This document shows, one piece after another, positions 43,553 to 53,703 of a DNA stretch of 64,000 nt (the stretch's first letter is position 1; each line of letters starts with the position of its first letter). Below the pieces are notes generated by a model that ran no database searches, was not told where the DNA came from, and worked only from the letters and a program-made list of their open reading frames with translations. The stretch spans positions 15,147,805 to 15,211,804 of the forward strand of contig CP154954.1 of NCBI GenBank assembly GCA_039621445.1, in the 5' to 3' direction. The translations under genes were made by a program, and so were the position numbers. Origin of the DNA: Euglena gracilis. Lineage: Eukaryota > Euglenida > Euglenophyceae > Euglenales.

Positions 43553-43575
43553 GCGGTATATATATTATATACCGC
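43553..43575 (+). repeat. Perfect 23-nt palindrome (A3)
   Basis: Identical to the A1 and A2 copies. Confidence 0.9.
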
Positions 43576-44346
43576 CCGAAAGGCAATGGTAGAGCCGAGG
43601 CAGCCGTGAAATCCGTTGTCAATATGCTTCGCCTTTCACTGGCTGACTCGGGTAAGAATTGGTTATCCGTTCTTCATTGGTGTTTATTTTACATCAATAC
43701 GTTGCCAGGGTTGGTATTAGCACACTCACCGTACAAAATTGTTTTCGGACGAGACCCTCCGGCCATAAGGGATATCCCCTCGGAGAGACCCGCCCGAAGT
43801 AGTGTCAGCTGTGAAACGTGGTTTGCAGAAGTGGAATCACTCAGCCCTGCAGCAGTCCAATCACGTGTCACAGAAATTCATTCCAACAAACGGAAATCGT
43901 TTTTACAAAACTTCAACACACCCGTGTATAGTCCAGGTGACCGCGTGTGGGTACGGAATAGCCGCACCCGCATGCAATCTTCCAAGCTAGATCCTCTTTG
44001 GCTCGGCCCATGCGAAATTTTGGAGAGATTAGGTAGTATCGGGCGATATAAAGTTGCCTTGCCCAACGGGATTTAGGACGTCCATATGGACGACTTCAAA
44101 CCGTACCTAAGCCCCCCAGACGGAAAGACTATCACCTGCCTATATTTTAAGCCCCGTTCCAGATTACCTGAAACGGACGACTTTGTGGTCGATAAGATAA
44201 TAGAGCACAAGGTCGACAGGGGTGTGCACTACTGGAAAGTTTGCTGGAAAGGGTATGGGCCAGAGAGGACACTTGGGAGCCAGCATCCAGTTTTGTTGGA
44301 CATATCCAGCAGTATTGGAAGCTGTGGAACAAGCGCAATAACATAG
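43570..44346 (+). pseudogene. Integrase tail plus broken chromodomain (A3)
   Basis: Same content and the same two lesions as A1: TAG after NGI (44074) and a base loss inside the chromodomain, plus a 3-bp insertion giving SPAAVQSR instead of RPAVQSR. The 74 bp missing in A2 are present. Lesions shared by A1 and A3 but not A2 show that they predate the large duplication. Confidence 0.85.
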
Positions 44347-44557
44347 ACATAAACATAAACACTTTCTGAAACGATTTCGTTTCGGAGAATGTGTGTTTTA
44401 TGTGAATGTTTCGCGTTTATACCCCCCCCTGCACTCATCTTCTGTCTTTCTCACAGAGTTTTTGATTAGACAGAAGCCTTCTTTTTTCAGTGCACCAGCA
44501 CTCAAAGCTACTGACAAAAAGGTTTCCCTTCGCTGCAGTCGTCGTTCGGGTAGCATC

Positions 44558-45421
44558 ATGCTGCCTGGGCGCGGACCTGGACCAGGTCCACCATGGCCGC
44601 AGCCTCCTGGCGCTCCATACCCCCAGTACCCTCAGTATGCTGAGGCCCCGATTCCGGGTGCCCCACATGCTGAGAGTGTTTCAGCCCCGGTATTCGCCGC
44701 GGCTACCAGCAGCCGGTCCGCATATGCGTCACCAGATCCATCTGCCGTCCAGCAGCTGGCACCCCAGCCACCAGTGCAGCGCAGATTGCGCCTGCCCCCG
44801 TATGCGGGAGAGATGATCTTCCGCACTACGGAGACTTTGGAGCGGGCGATGTGTATGTGCGCACACCCCCCAACGGATCCCTTTATGCAAGCCCTTTGGG
44901 ATGCATACTGTGCTCAGTTGTTGGTGGTAACCAACACGCCTGTGGCTCAGTGGTGTCCCTGTGGTCAAGCCCTGATGACGGGGAGACAGTATTTCTCGTG
45001 GGCATCCGATTCCGGATTCAAGCCTGGCGAAACAATGATGGACCTTGGCGTGTATGTGCCGCCCATGCTGCAAACGCAGAGGACGGTGGGATCCCACACC
45101 GGGCATATGCGTGAGCATACGCCCCCACCGGTAGGTGAGGCTGTGCATGTCCCACCTGGGATGACGAGAATTTTTGCTCGCCCGCCCTCGCCGCAGCGAA
45201 TGCCCCCGCGCGAGCAGCCAGCGGAGCAATTTGTCTCGCAGTACGCGACGCACGCGGATTACCCGCGCGGCGCACGCGTGCTCCCAGCCGGACAGTCGGA
45301 CGTGCCCCCTGAGGCATACGTCCAACACATGTTCGTGCACTGGATGCCACAGGCATCACCGGTCTCCCCTGCCCCTGGCGTTGAGCCACGGCGGCTTGGA
45401 ATCCATAGTGGTGGAGGATGA
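44558..45421 (+). CDS. orfQ1 (A3)
   Basis: ATG 44558, identical in layout to A1: Pro/Gly-rich start, CMCAHPP and WCPCG cluster, GIHSGGG end. It has no frame break before 45421. Confidence 0.5.
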   Translation: MLPGRGPGPGPPWPQPPGAPYPQYPQYAEAPIPGAPHAESVSAPVFAAATSSRSAYASPDPSAVQQLAPQPPVQRRLRLPPYAGEMIFRTTETLERAMCMCAHPPTDPFMQALWDAYCAQLLVVTNTPVAQWCPCGQALMTGRQYFSWASDSGFKPGETMMDLGVYVPPMLQTQRTVGSHTGHMREHTPPPVGEAVHVPPGMTRIFARPPSPQRMPPREQPAEQFVSQYATHADYPRGARVLPAGQSDVPPEAYVQHMFVHWMPQASPVSPAPGVEPRRLGIHSGGG

Positions 45422-45512
45422 ACCTCCCCACAGTGTGGCAGCCTGACCGCCCAGTGCACCTCCTGTCCAGACCGGGGATATCCCCCGTCGGCAGGAGGCT
45501 CCCCACTACCAC

Positions 45513-46350
45513 ATGGCACCTCCGGGAACCGAGCAGGATGAGCTTGCTCGGCACTTCCTGCAGGAGCCAGTATTCGCGTCTGAAGAGCACCGGACGAGGT
45601 ATTACGCCTCTCTGGCTGCCCTTCAGGGATACACCCCCTACCATCCGTACCAGCCGCAGCTGCGGGTGGCAACCCCGGTTTTACCCGGTGAGCCCCCGGC
45701 AGGTGTGGCAGTATTACCTGCCACCCTGAAGCGCGACAGGGCTACGGAGAACCTTACCCCACAGCCCAGGCGACCCGAGCCAAGGGACGCGGAAGGCGGT
45801 GTGGCGAGGCAGGTGGAAGCCAGCCAGGATACCCCGACTGGACGACCACCGGCAGAGGCACAGGTGGCGATGAGCCGTCCTGTTGCCGCAATGCCACCGC
45901 CGATCCCTCCGGTATGGAAGGAGCCGCGACCCCCTGCGTCGAGCCGTCCCTTTGCCCCCAACAGACTCACCCCCGCGGCCGTCCGGTATGGAAGGAGCCG
46001 CGACCCGGTATGGAGGAATCCTCCCCTGCTGCTCGAAGCAGCCCCACGACCCAGGCTCCTAGCTAGCAACGCCCAGCAGCACACGCATCATCACCGCGAC
46101 GTGCAGCAGGTCGGCAAGATCCCTCCCAAGAGATGGAATGGGAAGGAACCGAACCGACTGCGGCACCGAGCGCCTGACCCTCTGGTATTCGCCAGATGGG
46201 GAAGGACACTGGCAAGGCTGAGGGCAAAGGCAAAGGAGAAGGCAAAGGCGTTTGCCGGCAAAGGTAAGGGTGAGGGCAAAGGTGAGGGTAAAGGTAAGGG
46301 TACAGGACGTGAGGAGGAAGAAGAACCTGCGGAAGTCCTCTCGGACTTTG
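45513..46350 (+). CDS. orfQ2 (A3) with 104-bp insertion joining two frames
   Basis: Starts MAPPGTEQDELARHF like A1 and A2. Near 45945 about 104 bp of partly duplicated local sequence (CCGGTATGGAAGGAGCCGCGACCC occurs twice) are added, which shifts the frame so that the ORF runs on without the APSA stop into the AK/GKGKGEG tract and the EEEEEPAEVLSDF end. X2 follows at once, and the frame runs on antisense through X2 to 46904 without meaning. Confidence 0.45.
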
Positions 46351-48682
46351 CTCCCCTTTTTTCCCAGTCCCTTTTTCACCTTGAGTTTTCCCATCAGGTC
46401 CGCTGCCAGCTCCGCGTATCCTGGGATGTAGGAGGAGTAGTAGTTGGTGAATCCCAGGAATGCGCGGAGGGCTGTGATGGTTTTCGGGTCTTCCCACTTT
46501 TCCAGGGCCATCAGTTTTCCTGGGGCTGGTCTCCGTTGTCCTCCCCCCAAGATGTGTCCGCAGAATTCCACTTCATGCACAAAAAACTTACATTTTTTTA
46601 TGTCGGCTACGAGCAGCTGTTTCTTGAGTGCCTCCATGACTCTGCGGATGTCCTTGTCGTGCTGGAGGATTGTTGCCTCTTCCGTTCCCTGCCAAACTGT
46701 GCCTACGATGATGTCATCTACGTAGGGGTTGGCAATGTCTGCGACCTCCTCCAGGCTGTATTCAATGACCCTCTGGAAAATTGGGACTCCGTTTTTCATC
46801 CCCATCACCACTACTTTCCACTGCTTCGTTCCTCTTGGTGTACTACAGCAGGTGTAGGGTCGGGATTCCTTTCTCATGCGTACCTGATGGAAAGCATCCT
46901 TTAGGTCCAACACACTGTACATTGCTCGTTGACCCTGTTGGACCAAGATGTCTTCGATGCGGGGGAGGGGGTTTGCGTCTGTCACCGTGGCCTCGTTCAG
47001 GGCCCTGAAATACACCACCCCCCTCCACTTTCCCCCTTTCTTGGCCACCACTAACGTGGGGCTGGACCAGTCACTTCTCCCATCCTCCACCTTTTCATCC
47101 CTGACCCACTCGTCGACCATGTCCAGGAGTGCCTGTCGGCGTTCTCCGGTCATGTGGATGGGTCTTTGTTTTTTTGCCACCGTCCCAGGTTTGAGTTCTA
47201 TTTTCCCGAAACCCAGTGGACCCCGTTCAGGGGGGTTTGGGTAGATCTTGTCCCTCAACACCACTCCCTCGTAGTCTTTACGCAGCTTTGCGACCAAATC
47301 TGTCACCCTGTCTCCCTCCACAGCCTGCCCTTCAGGTACGGCTATCACCCCCTGGACCCCCTGTGGGGCTTTGCGTTTTCTGGTTACCAGATGCTGGGCC
47401 AGATTTTCCAAAACTGTTTCGTCTTCAAACAAAAATTCTTCCGTTTCACCTGCTTCTGCTGGCACCTGCAGGTTCATGGCCCGCACTTTGCTGATTTTCT
47501 TCAAAATGTTTCTGTCACCCTGTTCCCGTTCTCTTACTCCTTTCCAACTTGTCAGCAGGAGCAATGGTTCCCCTATCAGGGCCAGTGAATGTAGGTGTGG
47601 AAAAACCCCTAAGTGGTGTTGCTCCATCCAGGGATACCCCAAAATGGCATCCACCTGGATTGCCGCGTCGTGGAAGGTCCCCGTGGTTGTCCATTCCCTT
47701 GTGTTGTCTTGGTTGAAAATCTGGGCCGTGAATTTCAGTGTTAGTGTCGTTTCATGCAACCCTCCCCCATCCGTGTGCCGTCGGCAGTGACGAGGGCCAA
47801 GGGGTGGTTTGACACCGTGAAGGCTCCTGGGGGTAGGAGGTCTTTTCTGATCAGGTTGGTTTGGTTTGTTTCACCATTCGGGCAGACCGCACGAATGCCA
47901 ATCAGAAGTTGCTTGGACTTCCCCCGTTTCACCACCTGTCCCAACAGTCGTTCCGATGCTGGCCCAAGCAACCGTTTTGGCAGGTGAACGTTTTCATGGT
48001 GCCTCCGTGGGATTTTTGGCTGTGCCGCAGGCTCTTGTGTGTTTTGTTCATCTTTCCAACCAGCCAAATCTTGGATCAGTTTCTCTGGAATTCGATACTT
48101 TTTGTTTCTGGAAATACTCGTCGTGTTTGAGATTTTCACCCGGTGACCCTTCTGTCCTGGCATCAGGTTGGGACATGTTCTCCCATCACACAGCTTTCCC
48201 TGTATTTGCAGGATATCTGGGCTGCCCCAGATTCGTGTTGGCTTTTTGTGCCCCCAGTCGGAGTATTGACAATAATCCACATCAACAAATGGATATGGTT
48301 TCACGTACTCCCTGTGTCTGAGGTACCCGTGTCTGGGATTTTCCCGCCACCATTTCTGCGGTCGCAGGAATTTCACGATCTCCAGGGCCTTTTTGGCCAA
48401 TGCGTCCCCCTTCTCCAGTTGTCTTGGTCTGGTTGTGAGTGCCAGGCTGAATTCCGTACAGGGAACTCCACAGTCCACCGTGTGGAATTCCCCAGGTTTC
48501 AAAACTTTCTTGTAGTCCCACGTCAAGACATCCACCTGAAAATATGCCTGCCACTTGGGGTCCAGGTCCACTGTCACCACCTGAAACCCCATTTTTTTGT
48601 ATGCTTGGCCCACCGACTTGGTACCACAGAAAAGGTCCAGCATTTTCCGTTTCGGTTCTGCTGCACGGTCCAAAACGTTTTT
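46351..48682 (-). pseudogene. X2 pol: C5-MTase, degenerate protease, RT
   Basis: C5-MTase as in X1 (LDLFCG, GVPCTEFS, ENPRHG; 48673 downward). At about 47762 five C instead of six shift the frame (GEGCMKRH instead of GGGLHETT), so protease-like and RT parts lie in the frame of 47759-46059. RT is otherwise complete through YFRALNEA, LDLKDAFHQVRM, MGMKNGVPIFQR, the YVDD box, FCGHILGGGQRRPAPGK and ALRAFLGFTNYY. It ends at the junction with unit A. Protease DTG is missing as in X1. Confidence 0.88.
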
Positions 48683-49483
48683 TCACGGCAGGTCTGTTTT
48701 CCCCAGTGGCTGGTGTTCATCACCCCCCTCCTCTGTCTCCAAAGGTGGAACATGTTGCACCGTCCCGAAGTTGACCTTGGACGTTGAGTGTGGGGGGGTC
48801 ATGTGCTGGTGGAAGCCCGTCAGGTAATCACAGCGTTCCGTGTACCCACACACCAGCAGCACCTCCACTGGCCACTGTGTTTCCCTGCAACCCTTGTCGA
48901 TCCTGCCAAAAAAATTGGTTTTTGCGGGAAAAGTCATGGACATGAGGGTCAGTTTTCTGGCCTGTGGGTACCAAACTCGGTGTTTCCACTGAGGCACCAC
49001 CAAAACTGCGTGGGCCTGGTCTGTCTGAATTTTTTTGATCACCTGTGGGATTTTGTCGAACGGGGGGTTGATCCACAGGAGGCTGCCCTGCCAATTTTTT
49101 TGGAAGGCATCTGTGCCGTGTGGGCTGCCTGGTCCCCACCAACGCGGGAACCGCTTGTCCTGTTCTGTGGCGAAGGCATCCACCTGTGGTTGCAAACCGA
49201 CATGTGAGATGATCTTTTTCACAAAACTGTCCTGCACATAGTACTGGTTGGTGATCCAACGGGAGGCTGCCCGCCCAAATCTGCAGCAAGCCTCCTCCCG
49301 TGGCACCTGAGTCTTTGTGTTTTGTCTTTGTCTGTTTTGTGCTTTCTGGTCTGAACCCCTTGCTCGCTTACCTCCCTCCGTTCGCTGTTTCTGCTGCGGT
49401 AATGGCTCCTTTCTGTCCCCCTGTTCGGTTTGTTTTCTCAGAGAGTCGCCCCTCTCGTCCCCTCCCTCCATACCGCAGCTGCT
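48683..49483 (-). CDS. X2 pol: Dam-like domain
   Basis: As in X1: ATG 49471, VDAFATEQDKRFPRWW, DAFQKNW, LLWINPPF and VVPQWKHRVWYP. It differs from X1 at only a few residues in its charged start. It lies between two in-frame TGA codons, one at the gag2 end (49486-49484) and one at its own end (48685-48683). Confidence 0.7.
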   Translation of the reverse strand, partial: SSCGMEGGDERGDSLRKQTEQGDRKEPLPQQKQRTEGGKRARGSDQKAQNRQRQNTKTQVPREEACCRFGRAASRWITNQYYVQDSFVKKIISHVGLQPQVDAFATEQDKRFPRWWGPGSPHGTDAFQKNWQGSLLWINPPFDKIPQVIKKIQTDQAHAVLVVPQWKHRVWYPQARKLTLMSMTFPAKTNFFGRIDKGCRETQWPVEVLLVCGYTERCDYLTGFHQHMTPPHSTSKVNFGTVQHVPPLETEEGGDEHQPLGKTDLP

Positions 49484-52400
49484 TCACTTCTGCCCCTGGG
49501 CAGCAACCTGCTGTCCAGTCTGTGGTGCTGCTGTTTTCTGTGTCCACCGCGGTGGCTGTGGACACTCCCGTTTGAAATGTCCCGGCTGTTCACAGTTGTA
49601 ACACCGTCCGTCATCTGGAGGTGGCCCGTACCTGGGCTGTCCGGTTGTCCCGGAGTTCTGTGTCGACTGCCAGGACGGTTGTCCTTTTCCTGAATTTCCC
49701 TTCCCGCTCCCCTTCCCAGACCCTTTTCCCTTGCCTTGGTCAGGATGCGAACCCTGTCCCTTGCCTTTTCCTTTCCCCTTGCTGTAATCCACAGTGGTCC
49801 AGCCTGCCCAGCTTTGGCCCTGATTTTGACTCTGTCCCTGATTGTAGGGGGCTGGGGGCTGGGGTTGTGGGGCACCCGAAGGCTGCCTTTCATTTTCCGG
49901 AGTCGGTGGTCTGGGTTTTCGGGAATTGGAACGGGACCGGGCAGGTGGGGGCGTTTTGCTTCTGGGTCGAGAAGAATTGTTTTCTTTCACCTCCCGGACA
50001 TACCCCCTTTTGTCACTGGATCTTGATCGATGTTCCCGTGGCTGGTTCTGCCACCCCCCGAAATTTTTTCCGAACGTGTCAGATTGTTCCTGACATCTCA
50101 GTTCTGTTTCCACCTTTGCAAACATCTCCTCCAGGGACAGCTTTGTTTGTACCACTGTGAATCTGGGTTGGTGTCCTGAGGCCAGGGCTGTGCCGTTCTT
50201 CATCATCAGCAGCTGGGACGCCCTGCTGCCGTTCAGGCTGATGATGAAATCAGTTCCGTCGGTTGTCACGAGGAACCTTTCGTCAGCCCCAAGTGTGGCT
50301 GCCACCAGTCTTGTTACGTCTTCCCTGGTTGCGTCTGGGACCCCAGGTACGTTTGTCAGCCCCTTCAATTTCAGAGTGGGTATGTCTTGGTTACTCCTGT
50401 CTTGTTCACGAATGCAGTTTCTGCGCATCATTTCGGGCATCCGTTCAGCGACCAATGCATACGCATCGTCTGTGGAGGGGTGTTCCAACCGACTGTAGAG
50501 CAGTTTGAAGCGTGCTTCGAACTCCCTCCATGCCCCCAGAGTCAGTTTTCCATCGTACCTGGGTTTCAGGTTTTTCAGCTCCTCCTTTATTGCCAGCTGG
50601 GTGTCCCCTTCGTACTTTTGGCAGAGCCAATTCCAAAATTCCTGATACCTGATTTTTTCCCCCCGTTCTTGTCGTCGCTGGAGCTCCAGCCGGCCCGTCT
50701 CGTCTAGGCTTCCCTCCAAAATTGTTAGTTTCATGTCATCTGTGAGGGGTCCCTGTCCAGCTGACAATCGGTTCAGGTAGATGGGAAATTTCAAAGAAAA
50801 ATCTGCAAAATTTCCTTGGAGGAGCGGTCTCACCAGGTCTTTTGTCATGGCTGCACCCACTGGTCCCATCATCAGCCCAATGGAGGGGGCAGCCTGTGCT
50901 GCCACTGGGGCGACAACCGTTTCTGCCCCCACATGAAAAATGGGTGTGTATGTGCTGCCGAATTGGGGACCTGCTGTGTTTTGTGGCCCTGGGTTTTCTT
51001 CTGTCACCCATGTGAACATATCCCGCGTTCGTGGCTGTGAGATCTGGCTGGGACCTGTGTTTTCCCGTTGCTGACCCTGCTGTTGCATCATGTTTTTGAT
51101 TTCCAACAGTTCCCTCTCCAGTCGCTGCTGGTGTTCCAGCATTGGGTCTGTCGGTTTCGGTCGAGGTTGAAAAGGTTGGGCGTCGGCTGAAAGTTCAAAC
51201 ACAGGTTGGGGTTTGGGGGGTTGGGTCTTTGACACGGGGGAGTCCTGTCGGATTGAAAGTTTTTTAAATTCTTCTTGTACCGTTTGCACCATTAGGGTTT
51301 TTAGGTCAGGGAGGTCCCAACCCACACCTGGCACAGGTTCTCGGGGTCCTCGGGTCCCCTCCCGGAGCTGTCCTGGGGGTCCTCGGGTCCCCTCCCTGGG
51401 CTGTGTTAGTGGGCTTTGGGGCCCCCAGCCCCCCGTTGGGGTCACTGGCTGTGGGGCCGAGGCTGCTGGCTGTGGGGCTGGGGCCGCTGGCTGGGGTCCC
51501 CCCAACCCCATCAGTTCTGCCCAAGCCTCCGGCTGGGGCCCAGATGCCAGCCCCTGCCCCGTGATGGCTGTGGCTGGGCCTGGGCTTCGCTGCCTTGCTG
51601 CAGCAGTTGGCTGGGGTTCTTGGGTTTGCCCCTTCCCGCTTGGCGGTTCTGTTGTCCGTCTGGACAACTGCCCCACTGGCCCAGGGGCTGGGGTTTCTGG
51701 GGTTTTCCCCATCCCCTGTTGCCGCCGGTCGCTGAGAGAGCTAGAGGCTGCTGAGAAAGAATAAGATTGAGATTTTTCAAAACTTTCTTTTGTCTTTTGT
51801 GTCAGTTCAGTCAATTCATTTAATCTTTTTTCGGTGGCCTCCCATTTCGTTTGCCACAGTTGGATCTGACTGTGGAACTCGGCAGTCAGCGATCTACACT
51901 GCTGCTGCCAAATTCCAGAGTCTTGCGCTTCTTTCAGTGTTGTTCGTGTAGTGAGGTCTGTCAGCTGTGCCTCCAACCGTCCCACCTTGTTTACCATCTG
52001 TCCCAGTGTGGATGACATGTCGATCAACCTGGCCTGGTCACTGGCTTCCTGCGACCCAGTCTTGAAAACCCCCTTTTGCAATTCGCCCAGTACCCTCCTG
52101 AATGTCTGGGCCGATTCCTCCACCTTGTGTCCCAGCCCGGTCATTTCCTGGTTCAGGCGGTCAAATCTTCTTTTGTTGTCGTCGTTTGAGGCCAGGGTGT
52201 CCAGACGTCTGGTCAAAATGGCCATTTCCTGTGAAAGTTTAGTCATCCGCTGTTCCAATGTTTGATCCTGTTGTCCCTCCGACAGTTGTTCCACCCTTGC
52301 GTTCAGCCCTTTTATTGCCTTGGTAAAATGTTCTTGTGTTTGTTGAACCCTGTGGTTCAGTTCCTTCAGCGTCTCGTCACAGTTGCCTGCCAGTGTCCCT

Positions 52401-52945
52401 ACCTGGCGTTCTGTCTCTGCCTCCCGTGATTTCACCTCCCGTTGACTTTCAGCCAACCCAGCCATTGTCTGTTCGACCCGCTGCATCCGCATCTGCAATT
52501 CTTGAAGCACCTGCTCATTTTGTTTCTGCTGGCCGAGTAATCCTATGAGGTGTTGCCCCTGGGTCTGTGTGCTTCCCCCTGCCACTTGCAGCAAACCCTG
52601 GAACCAGTTAGTTTTTTCGTCCAGCAGCCCAGCCACCACCTTCAGGTCCCGAATCTGTTGTCCCAGGTTCTCAAAGTGTCCCTGGTACAGTCTGTTTTGA
52701 TTCGTCACCATCCCCTCCAAGTTTTCAGTTACCGTGGCCAGGTTTGTGGACAGCTCTTCATATCCGCCGTCTGTTCGCCACACCAACCCTTCTGTCCGTT
52801 CCCCCTGTGTAATCAGCTGCTGTTCCAAGCGTGTAAACTGTAGTTCTGTGGTGTTTTGAAGTCGTTGTATCACCTCTGTGGTTTTCTGGTTCACAAACTC
52901 AGTGGCTCGCCTGAAAGTTTGCAATTCCTGCTGGAATTCCGTCAT
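49484..52945 (-). CDS. X2 gag2, intact 1153-aa Gag with CCHC knuckle
   Basis: ATG 52945, overlapping the gag1 stop as ATGA. Residues 1-400 are coiled coil; about 400-620 is a Pro/Gln-rich linker with PAAPAPQPAASAPQP repeats; about 700-900 is a capsid-like helical region (LLQGNFADFSLKFPIYLNRL; FWNWLCQKYEGDTQLAIKEE; FKLLYSRLEHPSTDDAYA). A GKGKGQGSHPDQGKGKGSGKG tract precedes the CYNCEQPGHFKREC knuckle at about 1115-1128. Gag forms the particle and packages RNA. Length is well above typical Ty3 Gag because of the coiled coil. In frame after its TGA is the Dam-like domain. Confidence 0.88.
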   Translation of the reverse strand: MTEFQQELQTFRRATEFVNQKTTEVIQRLQNTTELQFTRLEQQLITQGERTEGLVWRTDGGYEELSTNLATVTENLEGMVTNQNRLYQGHFENLGQQIRDLKVVAGLLDEKTNWFQGLLQVAGGSTQTQGQHLIGLLGQQKQNEQVLQELQMRMQRVEQTMAGLAESQREVKSREAETERQVGTLAGNCDETLKELNHRVQQTQEHFTKAIKGLNARVEQLSEGQQDQTLEQRMTKLSQEMAILTRRLDTLASNDDNKRRFDRLNQEMTGLGHKVEESAQTFRRVLGELQKGVFKTGSQEASDQARLIDMSSTLGQMVNKVGRLEAQLTDLTTRTTLKEAQDSGIWQQQCRSLTAEFHSQIQLWQTKWEATEKRLNELTELTQKTKESFEKSQSYSFSAASSSLSDRRQQGMGKTPETPAPGPVGQLSRRTTEPPSGKGQTQEPQPTAAARQRSPGPATAITGQGLASGPQPEAWAELMGLGGPQPAAPAPQPAASAPQPVTPTGGWGPQSPLTQPREGTRGPPGQLREGTRGPREPVPGVGWDLPDLKTLMVQTVQEEFKKLSIRQDSPVSKTQPPKPQPVFELSADAQPFQPRPKPTDPMLEHQQRLERELLEIKNMMQQQGQQRENTGPSQISQPRTRDMFTWVTEENPGPQNTAGPQFGSTYTPIFHVGAETVVAPVAAQAAPSIGLMMGPVGAAMTKDLVRPLLQGNFADFSLKFPIYLNRLSAGQGPLTDDMKLTILEGSLDETGRLELQRRQERGEKIRYQEFWNWLCQKYEGDTQLAIKEELKNLKPRYDGKLTLGAWREFEARFKLLYSRLEHPSTDDAYALVAERMPEMMRRNCIREQDRSNQDIPTLKLKGLTNVPGVPDATREDVTRLVAATLGADERFLVTTDGTDFIISLNGSRASQLLMMKNGTALASGHQPRFTVVQTKLSLEEMFAKVETELRCQEQSDTFGKNFGGWQNQPREHRSRSSDKRGYVREVKENNSSRPRSKTPPPARSRSNSRKPRPPTPENERQPSGAPQPQPPAPYNQGQSQNQGQSWAGWTTVDYSKGKGKGKGQGSHPDQGKGKGSGKGSGKGNSGKGQPSWQSTQNSGTTGQPRYGPPPDDGRCYNCEQPGHFKRECPQPPRWTQKTAAPQTGQQVAAQGQK

Positions 52946-53703
52946 GTTCTGTACGAAACTGGACCACCAGTTTGTGTCGGCGAACCAGTCGTAATGTTCT
53001 GGTCCGCCTCAGATTCCTCCACCCCTGCACCGTTGACCTGGAAGTGGTCTTCGTTCGGGCTCTGTCTTGCCGCTTCCAGGCTCAACAGTTGGTTCTGAGT
53101 GTCTGTGCTGGGTTCTGGGTGGAATGTGAGCTGCAGTGGCTGTGTTTCCTGGTAGATGTCTCCCAGTTCGTCGTCTTCGGCGTCCGTGAACTGTGTCGTC
53201 CCTGTTTCCTCCTGAGTCCTGGGGTTCTGTTCCCCATGTTGTTCCATTTCAACCATCGCAATTGTCATCTGCGACAATTGTGCAATGTCAACGTCGCACC
53301 CCAGGGTCCTGGCCATGTCTGTGGTCGTTTCTGTGTCGTATTCCCATTGTTCAGGTTCCTGGTTCCATTGCAAGTTTTCTGGGGCGGTCATTGTGAATTC
53401 TGTCATTGTGATTCCTGTTGCTGGGGCATTGAAATGGACATCTGTCTCTGAACCAGCCGACCTAGCGACGGCTGATGAGACAGATTCCTGTGGTTCTGTG
53501 GTATTTTCCTGTTGTTCAGTCCAGCCGCCTTCGGGGGAACTGAAAATGGGCAAAAACCCTCTGCTACCATTTGTACGGGATAACCCCCTTTGCTGCTCCG
53601 CTTGTTCCAGGTCCGTGGGGTTTCCCTGTCCCCGCGTAGGATCGATTACCCTGCCCAGTTGAATTTCAATTCCCCGCGCGGCCTTTGTTAAAAATTGTTT
53701 CAT
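52942..53703 (-). CDS. X2 gag1
   Basis: ATG 53703, 253 residues, acidic, Gln/Thr-rich, no known domain. One residue differs from X1 in the EQHGEQN region (EQDGEQN in X1). The stop overlaps the gag2 start. W carries a similar DPTR...GSRGF motif. Confidence 0.7.
   Translation of the reverse strand: MKQFLTKAARGIEIQLGRVIDPTRGQGNPTDLEQAEQQRGLSRTNGSRGFLPIFSSPEGGWTEQQENTTEPQESVSSAVARSAGSETDVHFNAPATGITMTEFTMTAPENLQWNQEPEQWEYDTETTTDMARTLGCDVDIAQLSQMTIAMVEMEQHGEQNPRTQEETGTTQFTDAEDDELGDIYQETQPLQLTFHPEPSTDTQNQLLSLEAARQSPNEDHFQVNGAGVEESEADQNITTGSPTQTGGPVSYRT

Larger units (their letters stand above)
41813..46350 (+). mobile_element. Unit A, copy A3 (interrupted by X2)
   Basis: Continues unit A from A2: orfP, palindrome, integrase tail, orfQ1 and orfQ2 up to the X2 junction at 46351. 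From 42814 on it is the duplicate of 1-3432, with a 2-bp microsatellite difference near 44390, a 3-bp insertion near 43853 and a 104-bp insertion near 45945. Confidence 0.75.

Noticed and set aside
46059-46350. C-terminal extension of X2 pol into Phe/Leu-rich sequence
   Set aside because: It is the antisense reading of unit A after the X junction, not part of RT.
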